Of a stretch of 64,000 bases of DNA, positions 36,699 to 43,846 are shown piece after piece. The position numbers and the translations under genes are program-made. The notes beneath the pieces are model-generated. The model was not told the origin of the DNA. It did not search any database and saw nothing but the letters and a program-made list of their open reading frames with translations. This DNA comes from Saccharopolyspora rosea (GTDB lineage: Bacteria > Actinomycetota > Actinomycetes > Mycobacteriales > Pseudonocardiaceae): assembly GCF_025643595.1 (NCBI RefSeq), contig NZ_CP102826.1, forward strand, positions 5,022,001 to 5,086,000, in the 5' to 3' direction. How positions within the stretch are numbered: position 1 is the first letter of the stretch; each line of letters opens with the position of its first letter.

Positions 36699-36776
36699 GG
36701 CTCCTCCATTCCCTCCACATGACGTCGGAACGCGCACATCCTCCGTCCATCGTTCGCCGGTTCGCCACTGCGGCCG

Positions 36777-36782
36777 TAGGAT
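36777..36782 (+). promoter_or_regulatory. -10 box of a leaderless Lrp-family gene
   Basis: TAGGAT fits TANNNT and ends 8 nt before the GTG at 36791, so transcription should begin at or next to the start codon. Confidence 0.6.
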
Positions 36783-36790
36783 GTTCGGTT

Positions 36791-37294
36791 GTGCGTGAGT
36801 CCGTAGAACTGGATTCGGTGGACTGGCGGATCCTGGAGGAACTTCAGAACGACGCGACGCTGCCGAACCGCGCGCTCGCCGAACGGGTCGGGCTCGCGCC
36901 GTCGTCGTGCCTGCAACGGGTGCGCCGGTTGCGCGAACAGCGGGTGATCACCGGGTCGCACATCGACGTCGACCCGGCGGCGACGGGGCTGCCGCTGGAG
37001 GCGGTGGTGGCGATCAACGTCCGCCCGCACACCCGCGCGGTCGTGGACCAGTTCCGGGAGTTCGTGATGGCGCAGCCGGAAACGCGGTCCCTGCTGCACG
37101 TCAGCGGTCAGGCGGACTTCCTGCTGCACGTGGCGGTCGCCGACACCAGGCACCTCCAGGAATTCCTGGTCGACAGGCTCGCCTCGCGCACCGAGGTGCG
37201 CCACTTCACCAGCTCGATCGTGCTGGAACAGGTGCACACCCGGGCGCTGACACCACCACGACACCTCCGCCCGAAACGCCGCCGCCGGTCCTAG
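36791..37294 (+). CDS. Lrp/AsnC-family transcriptional regulator
   Basis: This 167-residue protein has the standard layout: winged HTH (DSVDWRILEELQNDATLPNR, ALAERVGLAPSSCLQRVRRL) then a RAM ligand domain from about residue 65 (AVVAINVRPHTRAVVDQFRE, VSGQADFLLHVAV). The GTG at 36791 is the start because the -10 box lies only 8 nt upstream and the family begins there. It most likely activates the divergent LysE exporter in response to an amino acid. The tail is basic (PRHLRPKRRRRS). Its stop runs directly into a repeat copy. Confidence 0.88.
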   Translation: MRESVELDSVDWRILEELQNDATLPNRALAERVGLAPSSCLQRVRRLREQRVITGSHIDVDPAATGLPLEAVVAINVRPHTRAVVDQFREFVMAQPETRSLLHVSGQADFLLHVAVADTRHLQEFLVDRLASRTEVRHFTSSIVLEQVHTRALTPPRHLRPKRRRRS

Positions 37295-37410
37295 GGACGG
37301 TTCGAAAGTGCGCTGCGAGGCGGTGCCGGGAGCGGAACCTCATCAGTGCCGGTCGCTTGCGTACTCACCGAAAGAGAAAGCGGCTGGCGCCGCTTGCGGA
37401 ACGCGTCCTA
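37295..37410. repeat. Repeat copy filling the gap between convergent lrp-like and tesB genes
   Basis: The whole 113-bp gap between the two stop codons is repeat sequence. It contains GCGAGGCGGTGCCGGGAGCG, then the module CTCACCGAAAGAGAAAGCGG, and lacks the two central modules of the full copy at 43163-43508. It looks like an internally deleted version. Confidence 0.75.
37378..37395 (-). terminator. Repeat-borne terminator-like hairpin downstream of tesB
   Basis: AAGCGGC (37378-37384) and GCCGCTT (37389-37395) form a 7-bp stem with a 4-nt loop, followed on the minus strand by TCTCTTTCGG. It lies 13 bp after the tesB stop and belongs to the repeat module shared with 40896-40913 and 43205-43222. 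Confidence 0.65.
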
Positions 37411-38346
37411 GTCCAGGACGCGCAGCAGTCCCTCCTGGACGACGGTCGCCACGAGTTGCCCGTCGCGGGAGAAGAACCGGCCGGTCGCCAGCCCGCGCGC
37501 GTTGGAGGCGCTGGGCGAGGCGCAGTCGTAGAGCAGCCACTCGTCGGCGCGGAACGGCCGGTGGAACCACATCGCGTGGTCCAGGCTGGCGCCGTTGACG
37601 TTGTCGAGTCCCCAGTACACGCCGTGGCGGGCGAGCACCGCGTCCAGCAGCGTCATGTCCGAGGCGAACGCGGCGATGCACACGTGCAGCAGGTCGTCAT
37701 CGGGCAGCACGCCGTCGGCGCGCATCCACACCTGGCTGCGGGCCTCCTGCGGCCCCTTGCCGCGGCGCACCCACGGCGGGTCGGTCACGTAGCGGACGTC
37801 GATCGGGCGCGGCTGCGCCCGCCCGAGCTGGTGCACCAGGTCCCCGACCTGCTCGCCGTAGGTGGGCAGCGTCTCGGGGGCCGGGACGTCGGGCATCGGT
37901 TCGGCGTGGTCGATGCCGGACTCGTCGATCTGGAACGACGCCGACAGCGAGAAGATCGTCTTGCCGTGCTGCACGGCGACCACGCGGCGGGTGGTGAACG
38001 ACCGCCCGTCGCGGGTGCGGTCGACCTCGTAGACGATCGGCACGCTCGGGTCGCCGGGGCGGATGAAGTAGGCGTGCAGCGAGTGCACCTGCCGCTCGCG
38101 CGGCACCGTGCGACCGGCCGCGACCAGGGCCTGACCGGCCACCTGGCCGCCGAAGACCCGCACCGGGGACTCCGCCGGGCTGACGCCGCGGAAGATGTTC
38201 TCCTCGATGCGCTCCAGGTCGAGCAACGCGATGAGGCTGTCGAGCACGGGCTGGCCGTGCGGGACGCCGTTGGCGTCGCGGGGGACCGAGCCGTCCAGCC
38301 GGGTTCCCGCCGGGTCGGCCGCCGCTGCTCGCGCCGCTTCGGTCAC
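37408..38346 (-). CDS. tesB: Acyl-CoA thioesterase II
   Basis: This 312-residue protein has the double hot-dog fold of TesB. Visible blocks are LIALLDLERIEENIFRG, VFGGQVAGQALVAAGRTV, HSLHAYFIRPGDPSVPIVYE, VDRTRDGRSFTTRRVVAVQH and SLDHAMWFHRPFRADEW with the catalytic aspartate. It hydrolyses acyl-CoA to free acid and CoA. GTG 38346 has GAGGAG 6 nt upstream; an in-frame extension upstream is not conserved. It lies 103 bp downstream of pyk on the same strand, an order conserved among actinobacteria. Confidence 0.93.
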   Translation of the reverse strand: MTEAARAAAADPAGTRLDGSVPRDANGVPHGQPVLDSLIALLDLERIEENIFRGVSPAESPVRVFGGQVAGQALVAAGRTVPRERQVHSLHAYFIRPGDPSVPIVYEVDRTRDGRSFTTRRVVAVQHGKTIFSLSASFQIDESGIDHAEPMPDVPAPETLPTYGEQVGDLVHQLGRAQPRPIDVRYVTDPPWVRRGKGPQEARSQVWMRADGVLPDDDLLHVCIAAFASDMTLLDAVLARHGVYWGLDNVNGASLDHAMWFHRPFRADEWLLYDCASPSASNARGLATGRFFSRDGQLVATVVQEGLLRVLD

Positions 38347-38449
38347 TGCACGCTCCTCGGGTCTTCCGGCCGTCCCGGCCGCCGGACGGGAGCGCCGGGA
38401 AGGCTCCCGCCCGACAGCGCCACCGCGTCCGCGGTGGCGTCGGCACGGA

Positions 38450-39871
38450 TCAGACGTGGTCTTCCTCACCGAGCCGGTGCACGCGGATCAGGTTGGTGGA
38501 CCCAACGGTTCCCGGCGGGGAACCGGCCACGATGACCACCATGTCCCCGCGTTGGGACCGGCCGAGCGACAGCATCGCCTGGTCCACCTGGCGCACCATT
38601 TGGTCGGTCGTGTCCACCTTAGGGACCAAGAACGTCTCTGTCCCCCAAGTGAGAGCGAGCTGACTCCGCACGGATTCCTCGGGGGTGAACGCCAGCAGCG
38701 GCAGTCGCGTGTGCAGGCGGGCCAGGCGACGCACCGTGTCGCCGGACTGCGTGAACGCGACCAACGCCTTGGCGTTGAGCCGTTCGCCGATGTCGCGGGC
38801 CGCGTAGGAGATCACGCCCCGCTTGGTGCGCGGCACGTGGCTCAGCGGCGGCGGCGCGGTGGAACCGGCCTCGACCGCCTCCACGATCCGCGCCATCGTC
38901 TGCACGGTCTCGATCGGGTAGCGACCGACGCTGGTCTCGCCGGACAGCATCACCGCGTCGGTGCCGTCCAGCACCGCGTTGGCGACGTCGGAGGTCTCGG
39001 CGCGGGTCGGCCGGGAGTTCTGGATCATCGAGTCGAGCATCTGCGTCGCGACGATGACCGGCTTGGCGTTCTCCCGGGCGATCCGGATCGCCTTCTTCTG
39101 CACCAACGGCACGTGTTCCAGCGGCAGTTCGACGCCGAGGTCACCGCGGGCGACCATGACGCCGTCGAAGGCCAGCACGATGGCCTCCAGGTTGTCCACC
39201 GCCTCCGGCTTCTCCAGCTTGGCGATCACCGGAACGCGGCGGCCCACCCGGTCCATGACCTGGTGCACCAGGTCGATGTCGGCGGGACTGCGCACGAAGG
39301 ACAGGGCGACGAAGTCCACCCCGAGGTGCAGGGCGAACTCCAGGTCCTCGATGTCCTTCTCGGACATCGCGGGCACGGAAACGTCCATGCCCGGCAAGGA
39401 GATTCCCTTGTGGTCGGAGACCGGCCCGCCTTCGGTGACCTCGCAGACGACGTCGTTGTCCTCGACGGCGGTCACGGTCATGCCGACCTTGCCGTCGTCG
39501 ACAAGGAGGCGGTCTCCGGCCTTGGCATCAGTGGCAAGGCCCTTGTACGTGGTGGAAACGCGGTCGTGGGTGCCCTGGACGTCGTCGACCGTGATGCGCA
39601 CGACGTCCCCGGTGCGCCACTCCACCGGACCGGCGGCGAAGGTGCCGAGGCGGATCTTCGGTCCCTGCAGGTCGGCGAGGATCCCGACGGCGCGGCCGGA
39701 TTCCTTGGCCGCGGTCCGGACGATCTCGTAGACCTGCTGGTGGTCGGCGTGGCTGCCGTGGCTGAAATTCAGCCGGGCGACGTCCATCCCGCTGCTGACG
39801 AGCTCGGCCACCTTCTCCGGCGAGGCGGTGGCGGGGCCCATGGTACAAACGATCTTGGCTCGTCGACTCAC
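38450..39871 (-). CDS. pyk: Pyruvate kinase
   Basis: This 473-residue glycolytic enzyme turns phosphoenolpyruvate and ADP into pyruvate and ATP. Blocks: RRAKIVCTMGPATASPEKVA, MDVARLNFSHGSHADHQ, ILADLQGPKIRLGTF, the active-site VIAKLEKPEAVDNL with the catalytic Lys, VMVARGDLGVELPLEHVPLV, and TQMLDSMIQNSRPTRAETSD. The C-terminal domain carries AFTQSGDTVRRLARLHTRLP. The GTG at 39871 is taken because TAGGCT lies 8 nt upstream, giving a leaderless mRNA. Length is normal. Confidence 0.96.
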   Translation of the reverse strand: MSRRAKIVCTMGPATASPEKVAELVSSGMDVARLNFSHGSHADHQQVYEIVRTAAKESGRAVGILADLQGPKIRLGTFAAGPVEWRTGDVVRITVDDVQGTHDRVSTTYKGLATDAKAGDRLLVDDGKVGMTVTAVEDNDVVCEVTEGGPVSDHKGISLPGMDVSVPAMSEKDIEDLEFALHLGVDFVALSFVRSPADIDLVHQVMDRVGRRVPVIAKLEKPEAVDNLEAIVLAFDGVMVARGDLGVELPLEHVPLVQKKAIRIARENAKPVIVATQMLDSMIQNSRPTRAETSDVANAVLDGTDAVMLSGETSVGRYPIETVQTMARIVEAVEAGSTAPPPLSHVPRTKRGVISYAARDIGERLNAKALVAFTQSGDTVRRLARLHTRLPLLAFTPEESVRSQLALTWGTETFLVPKVDTTDQMVRQVDQAMLSLGRSQRGDMVVIVAGSPPGTVGSTNLIRVHRLGEEDHV

Positions 39872-39879
39872 ATCATGCC

Positions 39880-39885
39880 AGCCTA
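39880..39885 (-). promoter_or_regulatory. -10 box of the leaderless pyk transcript
   Basis: TAGGCT on the minus strand ends 8 nt before the pyk GTG. The same hexamer precedes the DUF2461 gene. Confidence 0.55.
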
Positions 39886-39996
39886 GTCCGTTGGCACGTG
39901 CCCGCAGCATTCAGCCGCCCTCGTACTGTCGGACGTCGAAAATCGCTGCTGGATCGTGACAGAGCGTCTGCCGAACGGCTACCGCGCGGGGCCGCT

Positions 39997-40656
39997 TCAG
40001 CGTCGGCGGCGCTCGGAGACGCCGACGTGGTCGGCGCACCACTGGTTGAGCTCGCGGACCTCGCGCCACGCCCGCCGCACCCGTTGCAGGCAGCTCCGGT
40101 CGTGCAGCGCGTCGTCGGGTTCCCAGCGCCGGAAGGCGTAGAGCGTGCGGTGCCGCAGCAGGTCGAGCCGCGGGTGGTCCGCCGGGTAGCCGCGCGGTCG
40201 GCTCTTGAGCGTCTCCCCCGCGATCTCCCAGCCCCGCAACGAGTCCAGCAGGCGGCGCAGCCGCTCCCCGTGGACCTCGGTGTCCACCGCCGTGCGCCAC
40301 CGCGCCAGCTGGTCCGGCTCGGTGTGGAAGCAGCCGCCCGCGACGAGCAGGCCGTCGGCGCTGACCTCGACGTAGTAGGCGCCGCCACCGCGCCCCTGCT
40401 CGACCACCGCGCCGCAGTGCGTCTTGTACGGCGACTTGTCCCTGCTGAACCGCACGTCGCGGTGCGGCCGGAACACCTTGCCCTTGCCGAACCCGGCGGC
40501 GAACTCCGGTTCCAGCTCGGCGAGCAACGCCTCCATGGGCCCGCGCACGTGCTCCCGGTACAACGCCAGGTTGTCGGCCCAGTACGCCTTCGAGTTGTCG
40601 GCCTGCAGCCCCTCGAAGAACTCCACCGCCCCGTCACCGAAACCCTCGAACCGCAC
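39997..40656 (-). CDS. DUF2461 family protein, unknown function
   Basis: This 219-residue protein shows the DUF2461 (TIGR02453) pattern: RFEGFGDGAVEFFEGLQADN, SKAYWADNLALYREHVRGPM, GKVFRPHRDVRFSRDKSPYK, AYYVEVSADGLLVAGG and a C-terminal region ending in basic residues. The family is widespread and uncharacterised. The GTG at 40656 has no ribosome-binding site but TAGGCT lies 6 nt upstream, so it is read as leaderless. A repeat copy begins just upstream of its promoter. The 125 bp between its stop and pyk contain nothing I recognise. Confidence 0.85.
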   Translation of the reverse strand: MRFEGFGDGAVEFFEGLQADNSKAYWADNLALYREHVRGPMEALLAELEPEFAAGFGKGKVFRPHRDVRFSRDKSPYKTHCGAVVEQGRGGGAYYVEVSADGLLVAGGCFHTEPDQLARWRTAVDTEVHGERLRRLLDSLRGWEIAGETLKSRPRGYPADHPRLDLLRHRTLYAFRRWEPDDALHDRSCLQRVRRAWREVRELNQWCADHVGVSERRRR

Positions 40657-40662
40657 CCCGCC

Positions 40663-40668
40663 AGCCTA
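40663..40668 (-). promoter_or_regulatory. -10 box of the leaderless DUF2461 transcript
   Basis: TAGGCT ends 6 nt before the GTG at 40656. Its upstream side touches the repeat copy that begins near 40670, so the repeat may supply the -35 region. Confidence 0.5.
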
Positions 40669-40669
40669 G

Positions 40670-40929
40670 GGAGTGTTTCGGAAGTGCTGTGCGTGGCGGT
40701 GCCGGGAGCGGAACCTCAGCGTCCCGCCCGTCACCCGACCACCACCCCCCAACGAGGCGCTGACGCGCCACAGCCACACCGGCTCCGGAAGCCCCTCCTG
40801 ATGTATGCCCAATACACGGCGTCGGGGCTGTCCTCGCGACACGACCGCTGAGAACCCGCAGCGGTGCGGGTCGCGAGACCACTCACCGAAAGAGAAAGCG
40901 GCTCACGCCGCTTACAAAACCCGCGCTAG
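40670..40929. repeat. Long copy of the modular repeat, inverted relative to 43163-43508
   Basis: In order it contains GCGTGGCGGTGCCGGGAGCG, a stretch complementary to the 46-bp inner unit of the 43-kb copy, GAAGCCCCTCCTGATGTATG with CACGGCGTCGGGGCTGTCCT, and CTCACCGAAAGAGAAAGCGG. Every module of the 43-kb element is present, in reverse orientation and with only one inner unit. Confidence 0.8.
40896..40913 (-). terminator. Repeat-borne terminator-like hairpin downstream of the unknown 266-residue gene
   Basis: AAGCGGC (40896-40902) and GCCGCTT (40907-40913) with a 4-nt loop are followed on the minus strand by TCTCTTTCGG, as in the tesB copy. Confidence 0.6.
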
Positions 40930-40992
40930 TCGGCGCGGGGCGTGCGGCGGCGGGAGCCCGGCGACCGTCCACTGTGCACTCGCCCCGGCCGG

Positions 40993-41793
40993 CTATCCGA
41001 GCGGGCTCTCCTCGATCGGACCTCCGGAACAGCCGGGCGCGCTTTCGAACATTCCGGTGACCAGTCCCATGAGCGCGTTGTCGGGTTCGTCCGAGAGGAT
41101 CTCGAACAGGTTCGCGCGAACGGCGCGGAAACGGTCCGGGTCGAGCACCAGCCGCCCCGGTGCGAGCGCGGCGGAGAAAAGCGATTCGGGTCGCCGGAAA
41201 AGCGCGTTGCCGCTCGTGCCGTCGTTCATCTCGACCGAGACGAGGACCGAGGTGAGAACCGGCCGACCGTTCTCGACCGAGAACAGGTTGAGGTCGAAGT
41301 CGACCGGGCCGCCGCGCCCCGCCGCGGTGCCGAAGTGCTCGACGTGCGGGCCGCGGTCGCGCGCGAGCGAGTCGAGGCAGTCCCGCAGGCCGGACAGCTC
41401 GTCGGCCCGCAGCGAGTCCGCCATCGCGTCGACGATCAGCTCGGGCACCGGTTTGAGCTGGTCGGGGTAGCGCAGGAGGCGCCACGGCCGGTACCGCACG
41501 GACCACCCGCACCAGCGCATGGCGGCCGCGTAGGCGGCGTAGTGGCGGGTGCGCTCCGCGGTGACGTCGCCCTCGAAAGCCGCGCGGCGCTGCGCGTGCA
41601 GCTTGGTCAGCAGGCAGGCGCGGTACGCGTCGCGCAGGTCGGCGCCGTCCAGGTGGGCGGGGTCGGCCACCAGCACGCCGCCCCGGCGCTCGACCGCGCC
41701 GAATCTGCGTCCCAGGCGGGTCGGCGCGGCGGGCGGTGTCGTGGTGATCAGGTCGGTTCCGGCGGTGGTCGGGTGCTCGTCGAGCGAGCTCAA
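40993..41793 (-). CDS. Unrecognised 266-residue protein
   Basis: I do not recognise the family. The protein is soluble by appearance, with no signal peptide or membrane helix. It contains aromatic/arginine blocks (AMRWCGWSVRYRPWRLLRYP), a possible beta segment (PVDFDLNLFSVENGRPVLTS, then VLVSVEMNDGTSGNALFRRP), and a C-terminal helix region (DPDRFRAVRANLFEIL). The start is taken as TTG at 41793 because GGAGA lies 7 nt upstream; the longer frame to 41955 would translate through a terminator-like hairpin. Upstream DNA is unusually AT-rich. The gene stands alone between a repeat copy and the channel gene, so context gives no role. Codon use is normal for the window, supporting a real gene. Confidence 0.65.
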   Translation of the reverse strand: MSSLDEHPTTAGTDLITTTPPAAPTRLGRRFGAVERRGGVLVADPAHLDGADLRDAYRACLLTKLHAQRRAAFEGDVTAERTRHYAAYAAAMRWCGWSVRYRPWRLLRYPDQLKPVPELIVDAMADSLRADELSGLRDCLDSLARDRGPHVEHFGTAAGRGGPVDFDLNLFSVENGRPVLTSVLVSVEMNDGTSGNALFRRPESLFSAALAPGRLVLDPDRFRAVRANLFEILSDEPDNALMGLVTGMFESAPGCSGGPIEESPLG

Positions 41794-41920
41794 CGCGAAA
41801 TCTCCGTTCCAGTGTGCTTTCTCGGCGGGAAAACCGAATTTCCGCACTTTTGCGGGAATTGTTCCGCGAATGCGGCGAATGTCCGATTGCGCGTCCGGGC
41901 GGAAAACCGGTCGCCACCGA

Positions 41921-41945
41921 AAAAATATCCCCGGAAATCCGGGGA
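41921..41945 (-). terminator. Hairpin with long U tract upstream of the unknown gene
   Basis: TCCCCGG (41928-41934) pairs with CCGGGGA (41939-41945), and on the minus strand the stem is followed by TATTTTTTCGG. This is a textbook intrinsic terminator 135 bp upstream of the TTG start at 41793. It can be a second stop for read-through from the channel gene or an attenuator in the leader of the unknown gene. Confidence 0.7.
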
Positions 41946-42005
41946 CGTCGATCACACGATCGAGTAAATGGGGTGCGGAATTCCCGATTCGTCCGACACG
42001 AAGAA

Positions 42006-42048
42006 CGCCCCGGAACGCATCGGCGGCGAAGGAACGCGTTCCGGGGCG
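42006..42048 (-). terminator. Terminator after the mechanosensitive-channel-like gene
   Basis: CGCCCCGGAACGC (42006-42018) and GCGTTCCGGGGCG (42036-42048) form a perfect 13-bp stem with a 17-nt loop, 18 bp after the stop at 42067. Confidence 0.8.
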
Positions 42049-42066
42049 CCCGTCCTCTCGTGGCCG

Positions 42067-42906
42067 TCAGGGCTGCGGCGACCGGCCGCTTTCCGAACCG
42101 CCGCCGGACTCGGCCGGTGTCTCGGTGCGCCCGGGCGGGGTCGTGCGCCACCCGCTGTCCCCGGCGCCGCTGCGGACCTCCTCCCGACCCGGCTCGGCCG
42201 TGCGCGCCCGCAGCTGCGCCCGTTCCGTGCGGGCGCGGTCGTAACCGGCGCGCAGCATCTCCGAGGCGACCTCGCGGCCACCGAGCCCGAACGCCAGGGC
42301 CAGGCCCAGCGCGAGCGCACCCATCAGCGCCGCGTAGGTGATCATGACGATGATCGGGGCGATCCCCAGCTGGGTGAGGATCATGAACGTCGCGATGCCC
42401 ATGACCAGCGCCGGAGCGACCGTGGCCACCACCTTGCCGCTCGGCGTCTCGCCCATCGCCCGGCGCGCCAGCCCGCCGACCACGCCGGCCAGCAGCCCGG
42501 CGAGCACGAAGACCACAACGGCCGCGATGACGTTGGGCAAGTACGCCAGCACCGTGTTCATGAACGCGGTCAGCGCCGGGATCTCCAGTGCGCCGATGGC
42601 CGAGACCGCGGCGAACGCGAACACCAGCCAGAACGCCACCCGGCCGATCCCGCGGGACAGCGACGCCCCGGGGGACATGCGCTCCAGGTACTGGCCCGCG
42701 TGGCTCTCCCCCACGCGGCGGTCCGTGTCGAGCTTGTTCAGGATCTTGCGGACCACCCACTGCACGGCCTTGGCCACCACGTAGCCGATGAGCAGGATGA
42801 CCAGGAACGCGATCAGTCGCGGGATGTAGGCGATGACGGTGTTCAGGGCGCTGAAGAGCATCCCGAGGATGTTGGTCGCGGGCCCTTGGGCGAGAACGAG
42901 AGACAT
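42067..42906 (-). CDS. Mechanosensitive ion channel-like membrane protein (TM_helix repeat type)
   Basis: This 279-residue protein has about four or five membrane helices. It resembles the small TM_helix (PF05552-type) proteins related to MscS: IAYIPRLIAFLVILLIGYVV, AKAVQWVVRKILNKLDTD, AYLPNVIAAVVVFVLAGLLA and ALGLALAFGLGGREVASEML, where the last resembles the pore-lining and gating region. The C-terminal 60 residues are a charged, Pro/Ser/Gly-rich tail. ATG 42906 follows AAGGAG. Function is inferred as osmotic or membrane-tension response; no other transport genes are beside it. Confidence 0.8.
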   Translation of the reverse strand: MSLVLAQGPATNILGMLFSALNTVIAYIPRLIAFLVILLIGYVVAKAVQWVVRKILNKLDTDRRVGESHAGQYLERMSPGASLSRGIGRVAFWLVFAFAAVSAIGALEIPALTAFMNTVLAYLPNVIAAVVVFVLAGLLAGVVGGLARRAMGETPSGKVVATVAPALVMGIATFMILTQLGIAPIIVMITYAALMGALALGLALAFGLGGREVASEMLRAGYDRARTERAQLRARTAEPGREEVRSGAGDSGWRTTPPGRTETPAESGGGSESGRSPQP

Positions 42907-43162
42907 CGGGGTCTCCTTCCCTTGCGGCACCTGGCGTGCGTCGGCCCCGGGCGGCTCCCGGTCTCCCCGCCGGAGGGCGCGCGCACGACTTCTCCAGCGG
43001 TGAGAATCGTTCGAACCGACTGCTCCCGGATACCCCGCCGCACCGCCCCGGTAACACCCGCCGCACGCGTCGAACGCCCGTGCCCACCGTCCGCTGTGGA
43101 CGCCGTCCGGGCGTGCCGGAACAGCCGCTGAGCGCTTCCGCCCCGGAAGGTCGCGGTGCGCG

Positions 43163-43508
43163 CTGAGTGCCTGTCTTTGAACTTGCTCCTGGAAGGGACG
43201 TGGCAAGCGGCGCCAGCCGCTTTCTCTTTCGGTGAGTACGCAAGCAACCGGCACCGCCGCGGGTTCTCCGATGGGCACAGCGGCGCGTCAGCGCCTCCTT
43301 GGGGGGCGGTGGTCGGGCGACGGGCAGGCGTCTCGCGAGGACAGCCCCGACGCCGTGTATCGGACATACATCAGGAGGGGCTCCCGGAGCCGATGTGACT
43401 GCGGCGCGTCAGCGCCTCCTTGGGGGGCGGTGGTCGGGCGACGGGCGGGCCGCTGAGGTTCCGCCACCGGCACCGCCACCCAAAACGAGTCCGAAGACAG
43501 GCTCTTAG
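43163..43508. mobile_element. 346-bp MITE-like element with imperfect terminal inverted repeats
   Basis: The left end (43163-43185, CTGAGTGCCTGTCTTTGAAC) and the right end (43486-43508, complement CTAAGAGCCTGTCTTCGGAC) are inverted repeats matching at 18 of 23 positions. Inside are a terminator-like hairpin (43205-43222), a 46-bp unit present twice (43280-43325 and 43401-43446), an ATCAGGAGGGGCTCCCGGAG segment between them, and CCGCCACCGGCACCGCCACC near the right end. There is no coding capacity for a transposase. Related copies lie near 23.8, 28.7, 37.3, 40.7 and 63.7 kb. Confidence 0.7.
43280..43446. repeat. 46-bp perfect direct repeat inside the MITE-like element
   Basis: The units at 43280-43325 and 43401-43446 are identical, beginning GCGGCGCGTCAGCGCCTCCT and ending GCGACGGGC, with 75 bp between them. 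The longest other copy (40670) has just one such unit, so this is a recent internal duplication. Confidence 0.85.
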
Positions 43509-43512
43509 GGAA

Positions 43513-43546
43513 GACGCCCGCCCGACCCGGAGGTCGGACGGGCGTC
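43513..43546 (-). terminator. Terminator after the 59-residue ORF
   Basis: GACGCCCGCCCGACC (43513-43527) pairs with GGTCGGACGGGCGTC (43532-43546) with one mismatch and a 4-nt loop, 22 bp past the minus-strand stop at 43568. Confidence 0.75.
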
Positions 43547-43567
43547 CTGGCTGCCGCGGGCGGCGGG

Positions 43568-43747
43568 TCACGCGTTCGCGGGCCGCCGCCAGGCTTCGGG
43601 GACCTTCCGGCCGTCGGCGCGCAACAGGTCCGCCAGCGATTCGGTCAGGTCCGGCCAGCGCTCGCGTAGCCACACCAGCTGCGGGGTTTCGCGGCGCGCA
43701 CCGGCTTTGGCGACTGCGGTCATGCCGTTGTGGGCATGTGTGGACAC
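43568..43747 (-). CDS. Small protein of unknown function (59 residues)
   Basis: GTG 43747 is preceded by GAGGAG at 5-nt spacing and the ORF has a downstream terminator, both good signs of a real gene. The protein is basic at first (THAHNGMTAVAKAGARRE) and then has a helix with LVWLRERWPDLTESLADLLR. No membrane segment or known motif is visible. It lies between the MITE-like element and the helD/helR gene, 99 bp downstream of the latter, and could be cotranscribed with it. ATG 43723 is an alternative start. Confidence 0.6.
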   Translation of the reverse strand: MSTHAHNGMTAVAKAGARRETPQLVWLRERWPDLTESLADLLRADGRKVPEAWRRPANA

Positions 43748-43846
43748 CCGGACTCCTCGGAAGGGAAGGGACGGAACTACCAGAACCACTCTGGTGATCA
43801 CCGAATCCGGGGAAAACGTTACGCAGTCACGCGGTGACTCCGGAGT

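Noticed and set aside
40670..43508. CRISPR array suggested by repeated units at 40.7 and 43.2 kb
   Set aside because: Unit spacing is irregular, the copies are inverted and modular, and there are no cas genes. The pattern fits an interspersed repeat family.
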